Source: Anthoceros angustus | Taxonomy: Eukaryota; Streptophyta; Anthocerotopsida; Anthocerotales; Anthocerotaceae | Assembly: GCA_010909165.1 (NCBI GenBank) | Contig: VJWM01000063.1 | Location: 248,001-312,000 of the forward strand | DNA length: 64,000 bases | Reading direction: 5' to 3' | Shown: piece by piece, positions 43,419 through 56,835 of the stretch | How positions within the stretch are numbered: position 1 is the stretch's first letter | Layout: every line of letters begins with the position of its first letter | Notes under the pieces: model-generated | What the model was told of the DNA's origin: nothing | The model's database searches: none | What the model saw: only the letters and a program-made list of their open reading frames with translations | Made by a program: the position numbers and the translations under genes

Positions 43419-46172
43419 ACTTCTATTGTATTGAGTAGAAACTGATTCAAACCCTATACCTTAAACCCTAAACCCTAAATCCTAAATTAACAGTCATAGT
43501 ATGAACAACATACATTACAGAAGAAGAAGAAGAAGAATTTTATTTAAGTCCACTAAGGACGGATTTCCGTCATGGGACTTGGTACTTAACAACTTGTACC
43601 ATGGTGTGCCTAAGCTACTTGCACCAAGGGCATCCACTCCCTTTAGGCACCCCATCTAAGTACCGATCCAAGCTTAGGATGCTTAATCACGGCGTTCTTA
43701 TATACGTGTGTCCATTTGGCCTAGGCCATTTGGACACACATGAACCGCACACCATGGACTCTAGCAGTTTCTGTAAAGGATATGGTTCTTAAACACAACA
43801 ATGGCTCATGGTAATTTCGCACACAGTTCCGCAACGAGAGCAATTTATGTTCAGTAGGATCATGACTTTTAATAAGGTGATCCCATGCTTTTATACCCAT
43901 AGAAGACTATGTTGAAAGGACTTTTATTAAGTTTTCTATTCCTATTTTGTTGCTTTCTTTCAACAAAATGTGGTATCCACTGCTCTCCAAAGTGCTGTGA
44001 TAGTAGCTATTGCATCCTTCGCTTTCCAAACTGTTGTGGCAGGGGCAATTTTTCGGATGAGAACAAATGCAAGTAAGTAATACTTTGGCAAGAACGTAGT
44101 ATACAGTTGGTAGGCGTCCAAAGTCCTAGCTACATTGAAGCAACAAAAGATTTTGATTCAATGTTTATGGATCGTAGAACTTCTACTTAACCCTTTTAGG
44201 GTCTTCCGCTACACTCTTTGTAGGTCGATGAGGCCATCATGTACCAGGTATACATGTTTCACTTTTTTCCTATGTGTAAAAAACAGGTAATTTGTTTTAC
44301 ATATATTACATAGTCTTATATATATTAAATATTTCTATTTCATTTAATAGATTGATTAATTTATCATCAAAACTGTATGTCCCGAATGTTGATATTGGGA
44401 GCGAGAAAAAAGATTGTGACTAAAGACCCATCTCTACGTATGCAATCAAGCGTGTCTGTTAATTAGTTTTGTAATAGGATTAGAGACGAAATTTACTGTA
44501 ATGATATCTTCGGCTTGGTGGCAGTAAGGTTTTGGTAAGCATGCGAGCGAGAGAAACCCAAGGGAGAAAATGCCAAGTCGTGGGAATCGGATGCTGGTGC
44601 AAACTGCCCTTCACTTGGTGAGCTAAGCTACGTCCGTGGCCGTGCCCAGTGTGCAAATATTTAGCTGCGTGGAGACCAAGGAGGAGGGAGCTGATTGCAA
44701 TAGAGCAGACCATGTGGGACGGCCTGGACACAAGGTGGCGTAATTTTGGTCCACCCTCCAATATCCTCCAGTCGCAAACGCTCGTATGTAGAAGAGAACC
44801 AAACAAGCCTGGAATAAGTAGCCCGTGGGGCTTAACCGAGACGAGACTGGCTTGAAGGCAGGCAGGGACAAGGTGGATTGTCTCGGACACCAGGACCACC
44901 GTTCCCTCCCGGTGCGTGGCGCGCAGCTAGGGTTTGTCCATGCTGAGCGAGGTTCCATGGGCGCAGGAGCCGGTGCTGCAGCCCCCGTAGACCACGACCT
45001 TTCTCCTCGCCTGGCTGCCATCGAAAAAGCTCAAGCGGAGCTGAGGTTTGCCTCTCTACTTTCTCGCCTCCGTAAACCCTCATATCATGTTTCAGTGATG
45101 CCATTGTGTCACCCCATTGTCAGCTGGTAGTACCCATCCAGTTCCGTGTGCCTATCTCTGCTTTGAATTGGGCTCAAGTCGTGCCAGGTCGCACTTGCTA
45201 CTTGTGCATAACGTGCCAATCTGCTATGCAAGTCCCGGCACTGGACGGCTTTTATTCACTGCCCTGCTCTCTTGCTGCTCAGGCTGGAAGTAGCTGTTCG
45301 AGAGGAGCGCAGGAGGGAGCTGGAATTTTTGGAAAAGGTAACACTTTCATCTGTGACTCGGTCCACAACTATATCGTGTGCTGGCAGCAATTTATCCATT
45401 CTCAGCCCAGCTTAACTGTATGGTAACATGTGTTTCTCCAATTCACCTCTGTCACTAAAATCATTTCCTTTCCCATCCGTCAAGCGTGCTCATGCATTAG
45501 CTCCCAGCAAGTGCGACACATGTTAGTTCTTTGGCAATCATCATCCTTTCTGTGCTGTAGCTCGTCACCTTTCTTACTGTTCCTACCTTGAGTTTTTATA
45601 CCTCAGTCTTTACCAGCTTGTGCTTCAAATTTTAATGCCTTTATATTTTCATGCGCATGCTTGCTTTGCAGGGTGGGAATCCCTTGGATTTTCAGGTCGG
45701 AGATATCATAAACCCATCTCGATCATCAACAGATCCACTGGCTGACCAGTTGCTGCCAATGTCTCGAATCTTCCCCCTTTATGACTTTCGTTGTTTTCTG
45801 AGGCCGATTTGCTTGTTCTCCTCTGCAGCAGTTTAAGGCTTTCTGTTTTTGTGTCAAACTTACACATGATTGGTTAATCGTGGCATGTGGTTTTGTCAAT
45901 TGAAACTTCATGGTCAAAGAAGAGTCTAACGCTCAGTCCGAAATTGCTTGTCCTGACCAGACATCTGTGGGCTGCAGTGGGGCCAAGGCTTGTTCTATTG
46001 AGAATTGCCTGCAGTCTGGAGAAGTTTTGCCGCCATACAGCTGTGAGGCTGCTGTAACACATGCTGTGGAGCCAGGGCAGAGGGAATGTCGATGGCCTCT
46101 TTCTAGGGCTCCTCCTGTGAGAGCACTAGCCTGCAGTGGAATGCCAAGGAGGTTCTCCATCAAATGGCCCCC
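43419..46172 (+). repeat. 2.7-kb tandem duplication, copy 1 (contains EAF1 5' exons)
   Basis: It begins GGAACTTCTATTGTATTGAG, followed by a telomere-like AAACCCTAAACCCTAAAT tract (about 43463) and a GAAGAA microsatellite (about 43519). It carries an interrupted 32-bp palindrome at 43707-43738, the AT-rich EAF1-upstream block, EAF1 exon 1 (44957-45045), exon 2 (45283-45337), exon 3 (from 45672) and part of exon 4. It ends at CCCCCATGG, where copy 2 starts again with AACTTCTATTG. Confidence 0.85.
44957..46160 (+). pseudogene. Partial EAF1, 5' exons only
   Basis: Exon 1 is open: MGAGAGAAAPVDHDLSPRLA, then AIEKAQAELR before GTTTGC. Exon 2 reads LEVAVREERRRELEFLEK before GTAACA. Exon 3 starts GGNPLDFQVGD. 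This is the conserved EAF1 N-terminus. Part of exon 4 follows (SEIACPDQTSVGCSGAKACS), and the copy stops at 46172. It is called a pseudogene only because the rest of the gene is absent from this copy. Its exon 1 is the undamaged one, so it may represent the true 5' end of the functional gene if the duplication is an assembly artefact. Confidence 0.75.
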
Positions 46173-48893
46173 ATGGAACTTCTATTGTATTGAGTAGGCG
46201 ATTCAAACCCTATACCTTAAACCCTAAACCCTAAATCCTAAATTAATAGTCATAGTATGAACAACATACATTACTGGAAGAAGAAGAAGAAGAATTTTAT
46301 TTAAGTCCACTAAGGACGGATTTCGTCATGGGACTTGGTATAACAACTTGTACCATGGTGTGCCTAAGCTACTTGCACCAAGGGCATCCACTCCCTTTAG
46401 GCACCCATCTAAGTACCGATCCAAGCTTAGGATGCTTAATCACGGTTCTTATACGTGTGTCCATTTGGCCTAGGCCATTTGGACACATGAACCGCACACC
46501 ATGGACTCTAGCAGAGCGATATGGTTCTTAAACACAACAATGGCTCATGGTAATTTCGCACAAGCGAGCAATTTATGTTCGAGGATCATGACTTTTTAAT
46601 AAGGTGATCCCATGCTTTTATACCCATAGAAGACTATGTTGAAAGGACTTTTATTAAGTTTTCTATTCCTATTTTGTTGCTTTCTTTCAACAAAATGTGG
46701 TATCCACTGCTCTCCAAAGTGCCGTGATAGTAGCTATTGCATCCTTCGCTTTCCAAACTGTTGTGGCAGGGGCAATTTTTCGGATGAGAACAAATGCAAG
46801 TAAGTAATACTTTGGCAAGAACGTAGTATACACATGGTAGGCCCAAAGTCCTAGCTACATTGAAGCAACAAAAGATTTTGATTCAATGTTTATGGATCGT
46901 AGAACTTCTACTTAACCTTTTAGGGTCTTCCGCTACACTCTTTGTAGGTCGATGAGGCCATCATGTACCAGGTATACATGTTTCACTTTTTCCTATGTAA
47001 AACAGGTAATTTGTTTTACATATATTACATAGTCTTATATATATTAAATATTTCTATTTCATTTAATAGATTGATTAATTTATCATCAAAACTGTATGTC
47101 CTGAATGTTGATATTGGGAGCGAGAAAAAGATTGTGACTAAAGACCCATCTCTACGTATGCAATCAAGCGTGTCTGTTAATTAGTTTTGTAATAGGATTA
47201 GAGACGAAATTTACTGTAATGATATCTTCGGCTTGGTGGCAGTAAGGTTTTGGTAAGCATGCGAGCGAGAGAAACCCAAGGGGAGAAAATGCCAAGTCGT
47301 GGGAATCGGATGCTGGTGCAAACTGCCCTTCACTTGGTGAGCTAAGCTACGTCCGTGGCCGTGCCCAGTGTGCAAATATTTAGCTGCGTGGAGACCAAGG
47401 AGGAGGGAGCTGATTGCAATAGAGCAGACCATGTGGGACGGCCTGGACACAAGGTGGCGTAATTTTGGTCCACCCTCCAATATCCTCCAGTCGCAAACGC
47501 TCGTATGTAGAAGAGAACCAAACAAGCCTGGAATAAGTAGCCCGTGGGCTTAACCGAGACGAGACTGGCTTGAAGGCAGGCAGGGACAAGGTGGATTGTC
47601 TCGGACACCAGGACCACCGTTCCCTCCCGGTGCGTGGCGCGCAGCTAGGGTTTGTCCATGCTGAGCGAGGTTCCATGGGCGCAGGAGCCGGTGCTGCAGC
47701 CCCTGTAGACCACGACCTTCTCCTCGCCTGGCTGCCATCGAAAAGCTCAAGCGGAGCTGAGGTTTGCCTCTCTACTTTCTCGCCTCCGTAAACCCTCATA
47801 TCATGTTTCAGTGATGCCATTGTGTCACCCCATTGTCAGCTGGTAGTACCCATCCAGTTCCGTGTGCCTATCTCTGCTTTGAATTGGGCTCAAGTCGTGC
47901 CAGGTCGCACTTGCTACTTGTGCATAACGTGCCAATCTGCTATGCCAAGTCCCGGCACTGGACGGCTTTTTATTCACTGCCCTGCTCTCTTGCTGCTCAG
48001 GCTGGAAGTAGCTGTTCGAGAGGAGCGCAGGAGGGAGCTGGAATTTTTGGAAAAGGTAACACTTTCATCTGTGACTCGGTCCACAACTATATCGTGTGCT
48101 GGCAGCAATTTATCCATTCTCAGCCCAGCTTAACTGTATGGTAACATGTGTTTCTCCAATTCACCTCTGTCACTAAAATCATTTCCTTTCCCATCCGTCA
48201 AGCGTGCTCATGCATTAGCTCCCAGCAAGTGCGACACATTAGTTCTTTGGCAATCATCATCCTTTCTGTGCTGTAGCTCGTCACCTTTCTTACTGTTCCT
48301 ACCTTGAGTTTTTATACCTCAGTCTTTACCAGCTTGTGCTTCAAATTTTAATGCCTTTATATTTTCATGCGCATGCTTGCTTTGCAGGGTGGGAATCCCT
48401 TGGATTTTCAGGTCGGAGATATCATAAACCCATCTCGATCATCAACAGATCCACTGGCTGACCAGTTGCTGCCAATGTCTCGAATCTTCCCCCTTTATGA
48501 CTTTCGTTGTTTTCTGAGGCCGATTTGCTTGTTCTCCTCTGCAGCAGTTTAAGGCTTTCTGTTTTTGTGTCAAACTTACACATGATTGGTTAATCGTGGC
48601 ATGTGGTTTTGTCAATTGAAACTTCATGGTCAAAGAAGAGTCTAACGCTCAGTCCGAAATTGCTTGTCCTGACCAGACATCTGTGGGCTGCAGTGGGGCC
48701 AAGGCTTGTTCTATTGAGAATTGCCTGCAGTCTGGAGAAGTTTTGCCGCCATACAGCTGTGAGGCTGCTGTAACACATGCTGTGGAGCCAGGGCAGAGGG
48801 AATGTCGATGGCCTCTTTCTAGGGCTCCTCCCTGTGAGAGCACTAGCCTGCAGTGGAATGCCAAGGGAGGTTCTCCATCAAATGGCCCCCATG
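46173..48893 (+). repeat. 2.7-kb tandem duplication, copy 2
   Basis: It repeats 43419-46172 with scattered short deletions, for example GCACACAGTTCCGCAACGAG becoming GCACAAGCGAG. It runs without a break into the rest of EAF1 at 48893. Confidence 0.85.
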
Positions 48894-51800
48894 GTGAGGG
48901 TGAAACTGAAATCGAACTTGGGCCATTGAAAGGGAGGGAGGCTGCTGGAGGAGGGTGGACAAGTACAAGTCAGTCGTACATGCGACGAAACAGGCCTAGA
49001 TTGAAGTTGGAGGGATCCAGTGATGTGGTCACTGAGGTGGATGAGGATGCAGCTGGAAAGAATGGGTTGCAAGGAATGTCCACTGGCCCAGTGACTTCTG
49101 CGGATGTTGTTCTCAAGAAGACAGTGCTGGTGGATGATACGTCTCAGCCTCAACCCACTTCTTCTGTGGATGCTGATTGTGGGCTTACAGATAATCATAT
49201 CATAGATACGCAGCAATGTAGTCCAATGAATGCCAGCCTTTCATGTAATCAGGCTGATGAACCCCTGGCTCTGACAGATGATAACAAGGGTTGGGAACAC
49301 CAGCCTGAATCTACTCCTCTCGACAATCACAAAGACAATTGCCAGACTCATGTGGCACCCACGCTGGAGGTTTTGGCAAGCACAGACAGCAACGAATCAG
49401 CAAAGTTGCTTTCTGAAGTTAAGGTGCCTACAGCATCAGGTCATGATGCAACTTGTGGGGATGTAACTGTTGGGAGCAGTGGGTGCTCGATTGTGGATGA
49501 AAATGGCTGTTGTACTACGGGAAGGGTTCACAGTGAAATGTGGAAGGCAGAGGCGGCCGCTCCTGCATTGGAGGTGTTGGATCTTGATGAAAAGGGAATT
49601 CAGAATGTGGCAACTGGGACTGTGGTGGCAGCGAATGCTGCAGATGATAATATGCCAGACACACAAGTTCTCCAGCCAAAGCTTGAGAATTATGTTGTGT
49701 CTTACAATTCAGACGTGCCAGACTTTGAACCTGATGGGTTCAGACTTCAAGAGGATAATTGTTCTCATTCAGTTGCAGTATCGGCTGATGAATTTAAGTT
49801 TCGAGATCAGCCTGCTGTCATATCAGGAGCCCTAGTTGGTCTCAGTAGGTCGAGTGTGAGAGCAGCAAATGCTGCAAACAGGTTCCCTGGAGTTGTTCTT
49901 CCATGGGAGAAAGAGAAAGACCCTGTCATGATTGCAGAAGCTGAAAGACGGAAAGCCACTATTTCAGCTGCAGCAAAGAAGGCACAAGAGGATTGCATTC
50001 TTGAAGAAGCAGAGACTATCATGGTTTGCTGCTGGGCTCTTAAACTTTGCCGTTTCTTTGCTGTACGCTTTCGTATGAATGGCTCACTGTGGCTCACGAT
50101 TTTTCAAACCATGAATGTAGGCTTCAAGATCACAAGTTGCTGAGCTGGATCGGAGAAAGCCGATTCATGAACCAGTGAGAAGGACATCACACTGGGATTA
50201 TGTGTTACAGGAGATGACATGGATGGCGAATGATTTTATGCAGGTTTAGACCCCTTCCTTTATTGAAGTTTTGTAAGGTGCTGAGTGCTTCTTGGCTTCA
50301 CATTGCGCACTGCCTTCATTTGATGCAGGAGCGGTCATGGAAGACTGCATCAGCTGCTCAGCTGGCTAAATGTGCTGCTATGGCTCAGCTAGGATTCACT
50401 GCGGCTGAGAAAGATCTGATTAAAATGCAGCGGCTTGTAGCTCACACATTGGCAGATGCAGTGGTTAGGTTCTGGCAAACAGTCAGTGCCTGTCTCAAGA
50501 AAAGCAGTTATGATATCAAAGCAGGAGAAACAAGCAATTTCAGTGATGGATCTGTTCCCATGGAAGTGGACATGCCTGTTGAGGAAGAGGTATGTCCTTT
50601 CTTGCAAGGTATGGTGGGGCTGTGCTTATTTTCACTGATGGACCTCAACTGTTGAGTTTCTCTCTGAGGTCCATTTGTCATTGTCCTGAGAGTTGTTCTT
50701 GTGCTCACCTACCGGTAAAGGAGCTTGGTGGCCAAAGAGATGTTCTTATTAGAAAATACTGCATTCGATGGTTGGAAGACTCCACAACTACGCAAGCTGA
50801 AGCCCCCTGTACCCCTGAGTGTACATTAGAAGTGAGTCTCTTAGGTTCTTTCTGGAATTATTTGTGTCAGTGGTGTGCCCTATGCTGTATTCTTTTCCTT
50901 CCCTCCCATGTGTGTATTATCTTGCTCAAAGGACTCCCCTGATTGGGGCCTCTGGGGGTTAATGCCCCTATTGGCGATTGTCATAACTTACAAGTGGAAT
51001 GTTCTCCTTCACAGCAGCCACTCACCTACACAAGATCAGAAGGTGCTTTTGAGATGTATAGAGCATCTATAGCTATGCTTTGGGCACCAGTTGAAGCTGT
51101 AAGTTTGCCCCCTGAAAATTTCATGTCTTTGGTGACTTATATGGGCACATTGGTGCAGACTTTTGCTAATTGACTCTTTGAATTTTTGCAGGATCATGAA
51201 CAAGTGAGGCATGAGTTGCATGCCATTGCAGAGGCTGGTGTAGATGCGCAGGCAGTTGGTGAGGACTTTGTAACCTCAGATCAGACACCGGAAGCAGGTG
51301 GCCTGATGCACATGTCATCTCCAAGAAGAGCTTCCAGTGATGAAGAAGTTCACTCTCATAGTATGCCAGGGGATCTGGTTGGTTTAGGTGCAGCCAGTAT
51401 GATTGCAAAAAAGAAGAGGAAGAAGATACAGAAAGCTATGCCAACAAAGTTCTCAGAAAGCATATCAGGGGCATCTCTTGAACAAACAAGTGCAAAAGCT
51501 GCGCATAGTGACTATAGTTTTGGATCTTCCGTTGCAACCGGGAAGCGATTGTCACCAGGAGGTGCGCCTTCCAGTTTAGTCAGTGTAGGATCAATCCCAA
51601 TAAAGCGACTACGAACTTCTGCAGTAGCTGCCCGACAACGAGCTGCAGGAATTAGTGGCACAGGCTTCTCTGTCGGCTCAGGTGGTTTACTATCTAGAGC
51701 TCGTTTGGCAACTGGATCTAATCATGCACTGCACCAGCAAGGCCTGCTGGCAGCTACACCTACTGTTCAAGGAAACACGCCAATAAGTACTGGAACTGGT

Positions 51801-54800
51801 CAGAAGGTGGTCCAGAGTGCTAGGAGCAATCTTTTCCTTTCCAAATCCAAGAAGAGGAAAAAATCAAAACACTTCAGTGGAGCAATCTGCAAGGGAACTG
51901 GAGATGGGGGAGCTGTTGGAAATGTGAACTCCTCTGTGAAGGTAATTAGGAGTTCGCCTCGGGTAGTTGTTGTGTGTCATTTATCTGATAGCTGGAGGAC
52001 ACCTTTGTGCTTTCTAGTTCCGTGGCAATTTGTGAATAACGACTATACTTTGCAGAGGGAGCATCTGAAGCGCAAGGGAGACCACACTCTGTCCCTTAGT
52101 CCAAGTGTTCGGTCTTCTGAACCAAGCATTGAGGGTTTTGGTATGACAAACCACTTGATGGATTCCATTACTTGTACTCAGGTGTTTGCCCTGGTAGACA
52201 AATGCATCAAAGGGTTGTATGCATGTCTTGATGGATATCTTTATGTACAGCACAGTTAATGCAATAACGAGGGTCTGCACCCTGATGGTTGTTGTTTCCA
52301 TTGTCAGAACAGGATTTGAGATTCACATGTCGTCTATGTGCCCTGCAGATACACCTAGTACGCCTGGAGGTCTTAACAAGAAACTGAAAATTGTGAAGCA
52401 AACACCTGATAGCTCTAATGTATCGGCATCAGCTGGTTTCACAGCTCCTCAAGCGGCTGCACAGCTATCTACTGCTTCTTGCAAGCTTGTAAGACAGAGC
52501 TGCAGTCGTGACCGTAGTAACAGAAAGGCCAAACCAGGGAAGGTGAGCTCTTTTAGAAGCTGCAGGAAGTTTGACTGCAGCTTGGATTTAAGGTGATCAC
52601 TGTCTTTGTTGTCGTTCTGGCAGGTTACTTCGAGTCAACCCGGTTCAGGAATTCCGTGGTCTGCGGTAGAGGATCAGGTTCTATGACATTCAGCTAAATA
52701 TTTTTGTTTTATGAGTACAATCGACCAGTAGTGGATTAGCAGAAGCTGACTTCTCTGTTTTGCATAGCAGACAATGCTTCATCTGGTGCAAAGCCTTGGC
52801 ACAAACTGGGAGCTAGTTAGCGACGTACTTCAGTTCAACTCACAACTCAAGGTGCTGCCCTATTGGAACTTGTGGCTTTCTGTCAGAACTTTGTGCCATC
52901 ACGAATGTATTTGACATGTATGTTATGGGATAGTAGGCAACATTACTTATGTTGTTGGTATTTTGCAATGCAGGGCATCTTTCGCAAACCAAAGCATTGC
53001 AGGGAGCGGCACAAAGTTTTGGGAGAACATGCATCAGGAGAAGGTGGAGAAAGTCCTGAGGATTTGAGCGCGCAGCAGCAACTTTCTGCAGTACAAGGAG
53101 CATCAAAGGTATATTGCTCTTGGATTTGGTAGTGCCTTTTTTGACAAGGTAGCAGGCAATTTCTCATTACTTTGATACAGCTGTATATGAATGTCCCTTT
53201 CGTTTGTTGCAAGGAAACCGGACCAGGCTGTGAGCAAAGAGCTTAAAGTGATTCTGGTTGTTTGGCTTGCAGGGGCTTTTGGAAGATTCTGGAAAATTGC
53301 ATTTTGAGCAAATTGTGCACCTAGTGGAAAAACACCGGTTGTACAAGATGCAGGTAAATGACTTTTGACCTGGAAATGATTGAAGACAGATGGCAAACTG
53401 TGGACTTTGACCTTTTGAATATGTGATGTTGCTGTTGCCCTTTATAGATCATGTTTGGACAAATGTCGCAGAATGCTACTCAAGGGCAAAAGCAGTTTGT
53501 TCAAATTCATCCCTCCCACGCGAGTATTATGGCCCAATATTGTGGAATCACAGGAATCCCTTCCACGTAAGCAGTGAAACAATTTAGAGATGCTACGGAT
53601 CATTTGGTGAGTAGGTTGAGGAGTAATCTGCAATACCTGCAACCAGTGTCTCACTGCAGTCTCTGCCACCTTCCCATTGCAGTCCTTTGGAGTTGTGTGA
53701 TGATGGAGATATGACGGCTCAGCAATTCCAAATGCAGCCACAACACGGTATTGGGCTGGGGCTGCCCAACGTGCTGTCAGGAGGTGCCAACTCAAGGCCT
53801 GGATCAGCGGGCATGCCTGGGTTGGCAGGTCTGCAGCTGAGCCCCCCAGTGACTCCCTCTTCAGTGACCATCCATTCTTCAGTTGCAAGGTACGTACTTG
53901 CCCACCCTTCTGGAGTGGACAGGTCCTGTCTACGGTTAAGAAGCCTTGTTTCAATTGCTGCAAACCCTAATAGCTTGGTGAAGTGACTCGTGATGTTGAC
54001 AGAGATGGTCAGCGGCATGCCCCAGTGAGGCCGATTATGCAAGATGAGGCAAATCAAATACGTTATGCTCGAGCGCCTTTGCATCGAGGCCTTCCTCAGC
54101 CAGGGACATCAGTTACTACTGGCTTGGCTATGATTGGACCAAGTGATTGCATGGCTCCAGGTTTACCTGCTGGTGGGGCTCCTGGTATGATAAGTGGACT
54201 TAAGAGGGGGATGTCCTTACCGCGGCCAGGACTTTCCAGTCTTGGCCCTGGCTTAAATTCAGCAGGCCTAGGTGGTATGCTTCCTCCTGGTGGCATTGGC
54301 ATGAGCACTGGCATGAATCCTGGAGCTGTTTCTGGTCAAATGAGTCTTGCAAGGAGGCCTAGAGATTCAGTGCAACTGCGGGTAATATTTCCTGTGGTGT
54401 GGCTCTGCTATATAGTAGTACTTAATAGAGATTCTGCTAAGTTTGTCTGCCTTGTGGTTGTTTGCACATTCATTGATTTCAAGGTTTTTTTCTTGGGATG
54501 ACAGTCTGGCAGATCAACTGAGGAACAAAGGCAGATTTTGTTACAAGAGCTTCAGCATCAAGCTGTGCAGGGTAACCCTCAGGCAGCAGCAGCATTGAGC
54601 AACTTCAACAACTCTCTGTCCACTGCATTGATGTCTCCACCACCGCAAAATTTTGCCCAACAGCAACAGCTACCATCACCCCGTGCTCCAGGTATGCAGC
54701 ATCAGCAACAACAAAGTCAGCTTCAGCACTCACAGCAGCAGACCCACTACTTTGCTGTCCAGGCAGCTAAAGAGAGGCAAATGCAGCAGCAACAGCAACA

Positions 54801-56835
54801 GCAACAAAGGATGCTACATCAGCAGCAGATCAGGCAGAACAGTAGCATTCAGTTACCGCAGCCACCGTCATCAGTTGCCCAGCAGCAGCATCTACAGGGT
54901 CACATGCATCCTCAGCAGTCTCATATCTTGACACTGCAGCAACAGGTGGGCCCCCAGCAGATGTCAATTCCACAGCAGCAGCTGTTGCCCCCTTCCTCGA
55001 TGTCAGCCTCTTCGCTGCAGCATCCATCACCCCCTCATCTGTCCCTACCATCTCAGGTTGCAGCATCACCTGCTTCGCATAGTGGTCAACAGCAGGTGCA
55101 ACAGGCTGCTTCTGCTGATCAGATGTCACATCTTCTTCAAGGCAAGGTACCATCTCCGAAGCAGGCACAGAAAAATCAGCAAGTGCTCTTGCAAGCTCAA
55201 TCAAGAGTAGTGAAAAGTTCGAGTCGTGGTGCTTCTATGGTACAAGGGCTCACAGCGTCACAAGCTGCTTCCCCGAGCGGGCTCTCAGGGCATGTGACAA
55301 TGCCTCCACAAGTGCCTTCTCAGCAATTGCCTCAAATACAGGGACAAAGGTCACTGCAGGTTCAGACTCCAATACAGCTTGGGAAGCAGGCCTCACAACA
55401 GGCTTCAGTGGGTCAGTCAACAGGGAAATCACAGTTACAAGGTCAAAGTCAAGGTCAAGGTCAAGGTCAACGTCAAGTTTCTGCCCAGGTTGTGACGCCT
55501 GCAGCTCTGCAGAAGCAGCAACAGCAGCCGCCCCCCCAGCATCAGGTATCAGCCACATCAACTAACAAGCAGCAAGGAGCAGGGAAGGTACAAGCAGCAG
55601 TGGGGCCAGTTGCATCAGTGGCACCACCAGTAAAGCGAGCTGTGGGACAGCCAGCACAACCATTACCATCTTCATCAGCCCCAGCAGCAACACCGGGGCC
55701 ATCACCCCCACTGCCGCCGCCACCACCACCACCTCCTATACTTGGCACTCAGCCCCAGTCCAATGCAGCTTTGGTGCAGACAACTGGTCCACCCCAGTCT
55801 CAACAAGCACAGCTGCAGAATGCTCAGCGGAGGCTACCCCAGCATCAGCAGGCTGCGTACCGCAGGTTGCCACTGCGGCAGCCTGCCACTTCCTTGGTTC
55901 AGCCTCCTCCAGTCCCGCTGCCCTCCCAACCTATGCACGCACCTGGCGTCATGAATCCTTGCCTGCCCTTGTCTTCATCTTTTGGTTCAAGTAGTCCTGG
56001 AATGCAAGGTGTGCAATGGAAGCCAAATCAGCCTCTGTCTCCGGTGTCAGGCAGTATGTACCAGTCAAAGAGAAGTAGCAGTAGTGGCACAGCAACCAAC
56101 ACGTCACCAGTGCAGTCTGCAAGTGCAAATTTGGGGGTGTCATTATCGAGTCCGACCTTGCTAAGTCATGGATCCGGGGCAGGTGGTGCAACATCACAGC
56201 AGCTTTCATCAGGACAGGGAGGAGCAGGTCATGGACCTGTTGGAGGTGGTGCAGGAAATGCTAGAGGTGGACAGCCAGTAGGTCAGCGAGCAGAATCAGT
56301 GTCAGCTGATCCACATGGTGGAACGGTGGCTGTGAAAAGTCTGGGTTCAGGGTCAGTCAGAGCTTCATACTCACCGGCTCCAGCAGTTCCTGGTGCTCCA
56401 CTGGTGTCCACAGTGGGTGGAGGAGCTTCTTCTGGAGCTTCAACATTTCAAGGGAGCCCTTCTTCAGGGTCAGCTCCGACATCGTCTGGGATGCGATATG
56501 GAGTGCAGGTAAACGTCTGGGTGCAGTATGTTTTGCCTGTCTTGTTTGTGTGTGGGGGCAATGGGAGAGACAAAGGTGAAGGGTCACAGTAGTCGTTTTG
56601 AATAGGAACCTGCACATCTTTGAGATGATAAAAGATGGTGAAAGCAATGAGACTGATAAAGTCAATTTCTACACAGACCCGAACACCTCTCTCACATTTT
56701 CCTACAACAGGTGGAGTCCTGCAGAAGCCCGGGGTCTCAATGACATCAGCTGCTATTAATACAGCTTACATGTCCGCAGCAGGTGCAGTTGTGCCCCCAG
56801 CTATGGGGTCTCAAGGTCCTGCTGTGGATGAATGA
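47675..56835 (+). CDS. EAF1: EAF1-like chromatin protein (NuA4 complex scaffold; HSA and SANT/Myb domains)
   Basis: EAF1 is the platform subunit of the NuA4 histone H4/H2A acetyltransferase in the nucleus. Exon 1 (47675-47760) is frameshifted by two one-base losses relative to 44957-45045. Exon 2 is 48001-48055 (REERRRELEFLEK) and exon 3 starts at 48388 (GGNPLDFQ). A long exon of about 48640-50026 ends ILEEAETIM. The HSA domain spans exons near 50125-50250 and 50330-50590 (RRTSHWDYVLQEMTWMANDF, RSWKTASAAQLAKCAAMAQL). Further exons: 50723-50831, 51016-51099, 51192-51941 (KKKRKKIQK; PIKRLRTSAVAARQRAAG), 52056-52143, 52350-52542, 52624-52678 and 52770-52850. The SANT/Myb part is IPWSAVEDQ, TMLHLVQSLGTNWELVSDVL, GIFRKPKHCRERHKVL (to about 53108). 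Then come 53274-53352, 53448-53570, 53681-53889 (PLELCDDGDMTAQQF), 53987-54380, 54505-56507 (Gln/Pro-rich) and the last exon from about 56711. Order and motifs match plant EAF1. Confidence 0.88.
54690..55560 (+). repeat. Gln-rich, CAG/CAA repeat part of the EAF1 last long exon
   Basis: Interrupted CAG/CAA runs encode polyglutamine-rich stretches (QQQQQQQQRMLHQQQIRQNS at about 54785-54850), and further on a short minisatellite encodes GQSQGQGQGQRQ (about 55440-55480). A proline run of CCACCACCACC type is at 55715-55740. These are low-complexity and typical of plant EAF1 C-termini. Confidence 0.8.

Noticed and set aside
43455-43480. Telomere repeat, possible chromosome end
   Set aside because: Only about two full CCCTAAA units with variants, embedded in ordinary sequence on both sides and duplicated; an interstitial tract at most.
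55250-55748. Minus-strand frames with Gly runs opposite the EAF1 Gln/Pro-rich exon
   Set aside because: Reverse complement of CAG and CCA repeats; no independent evidence.
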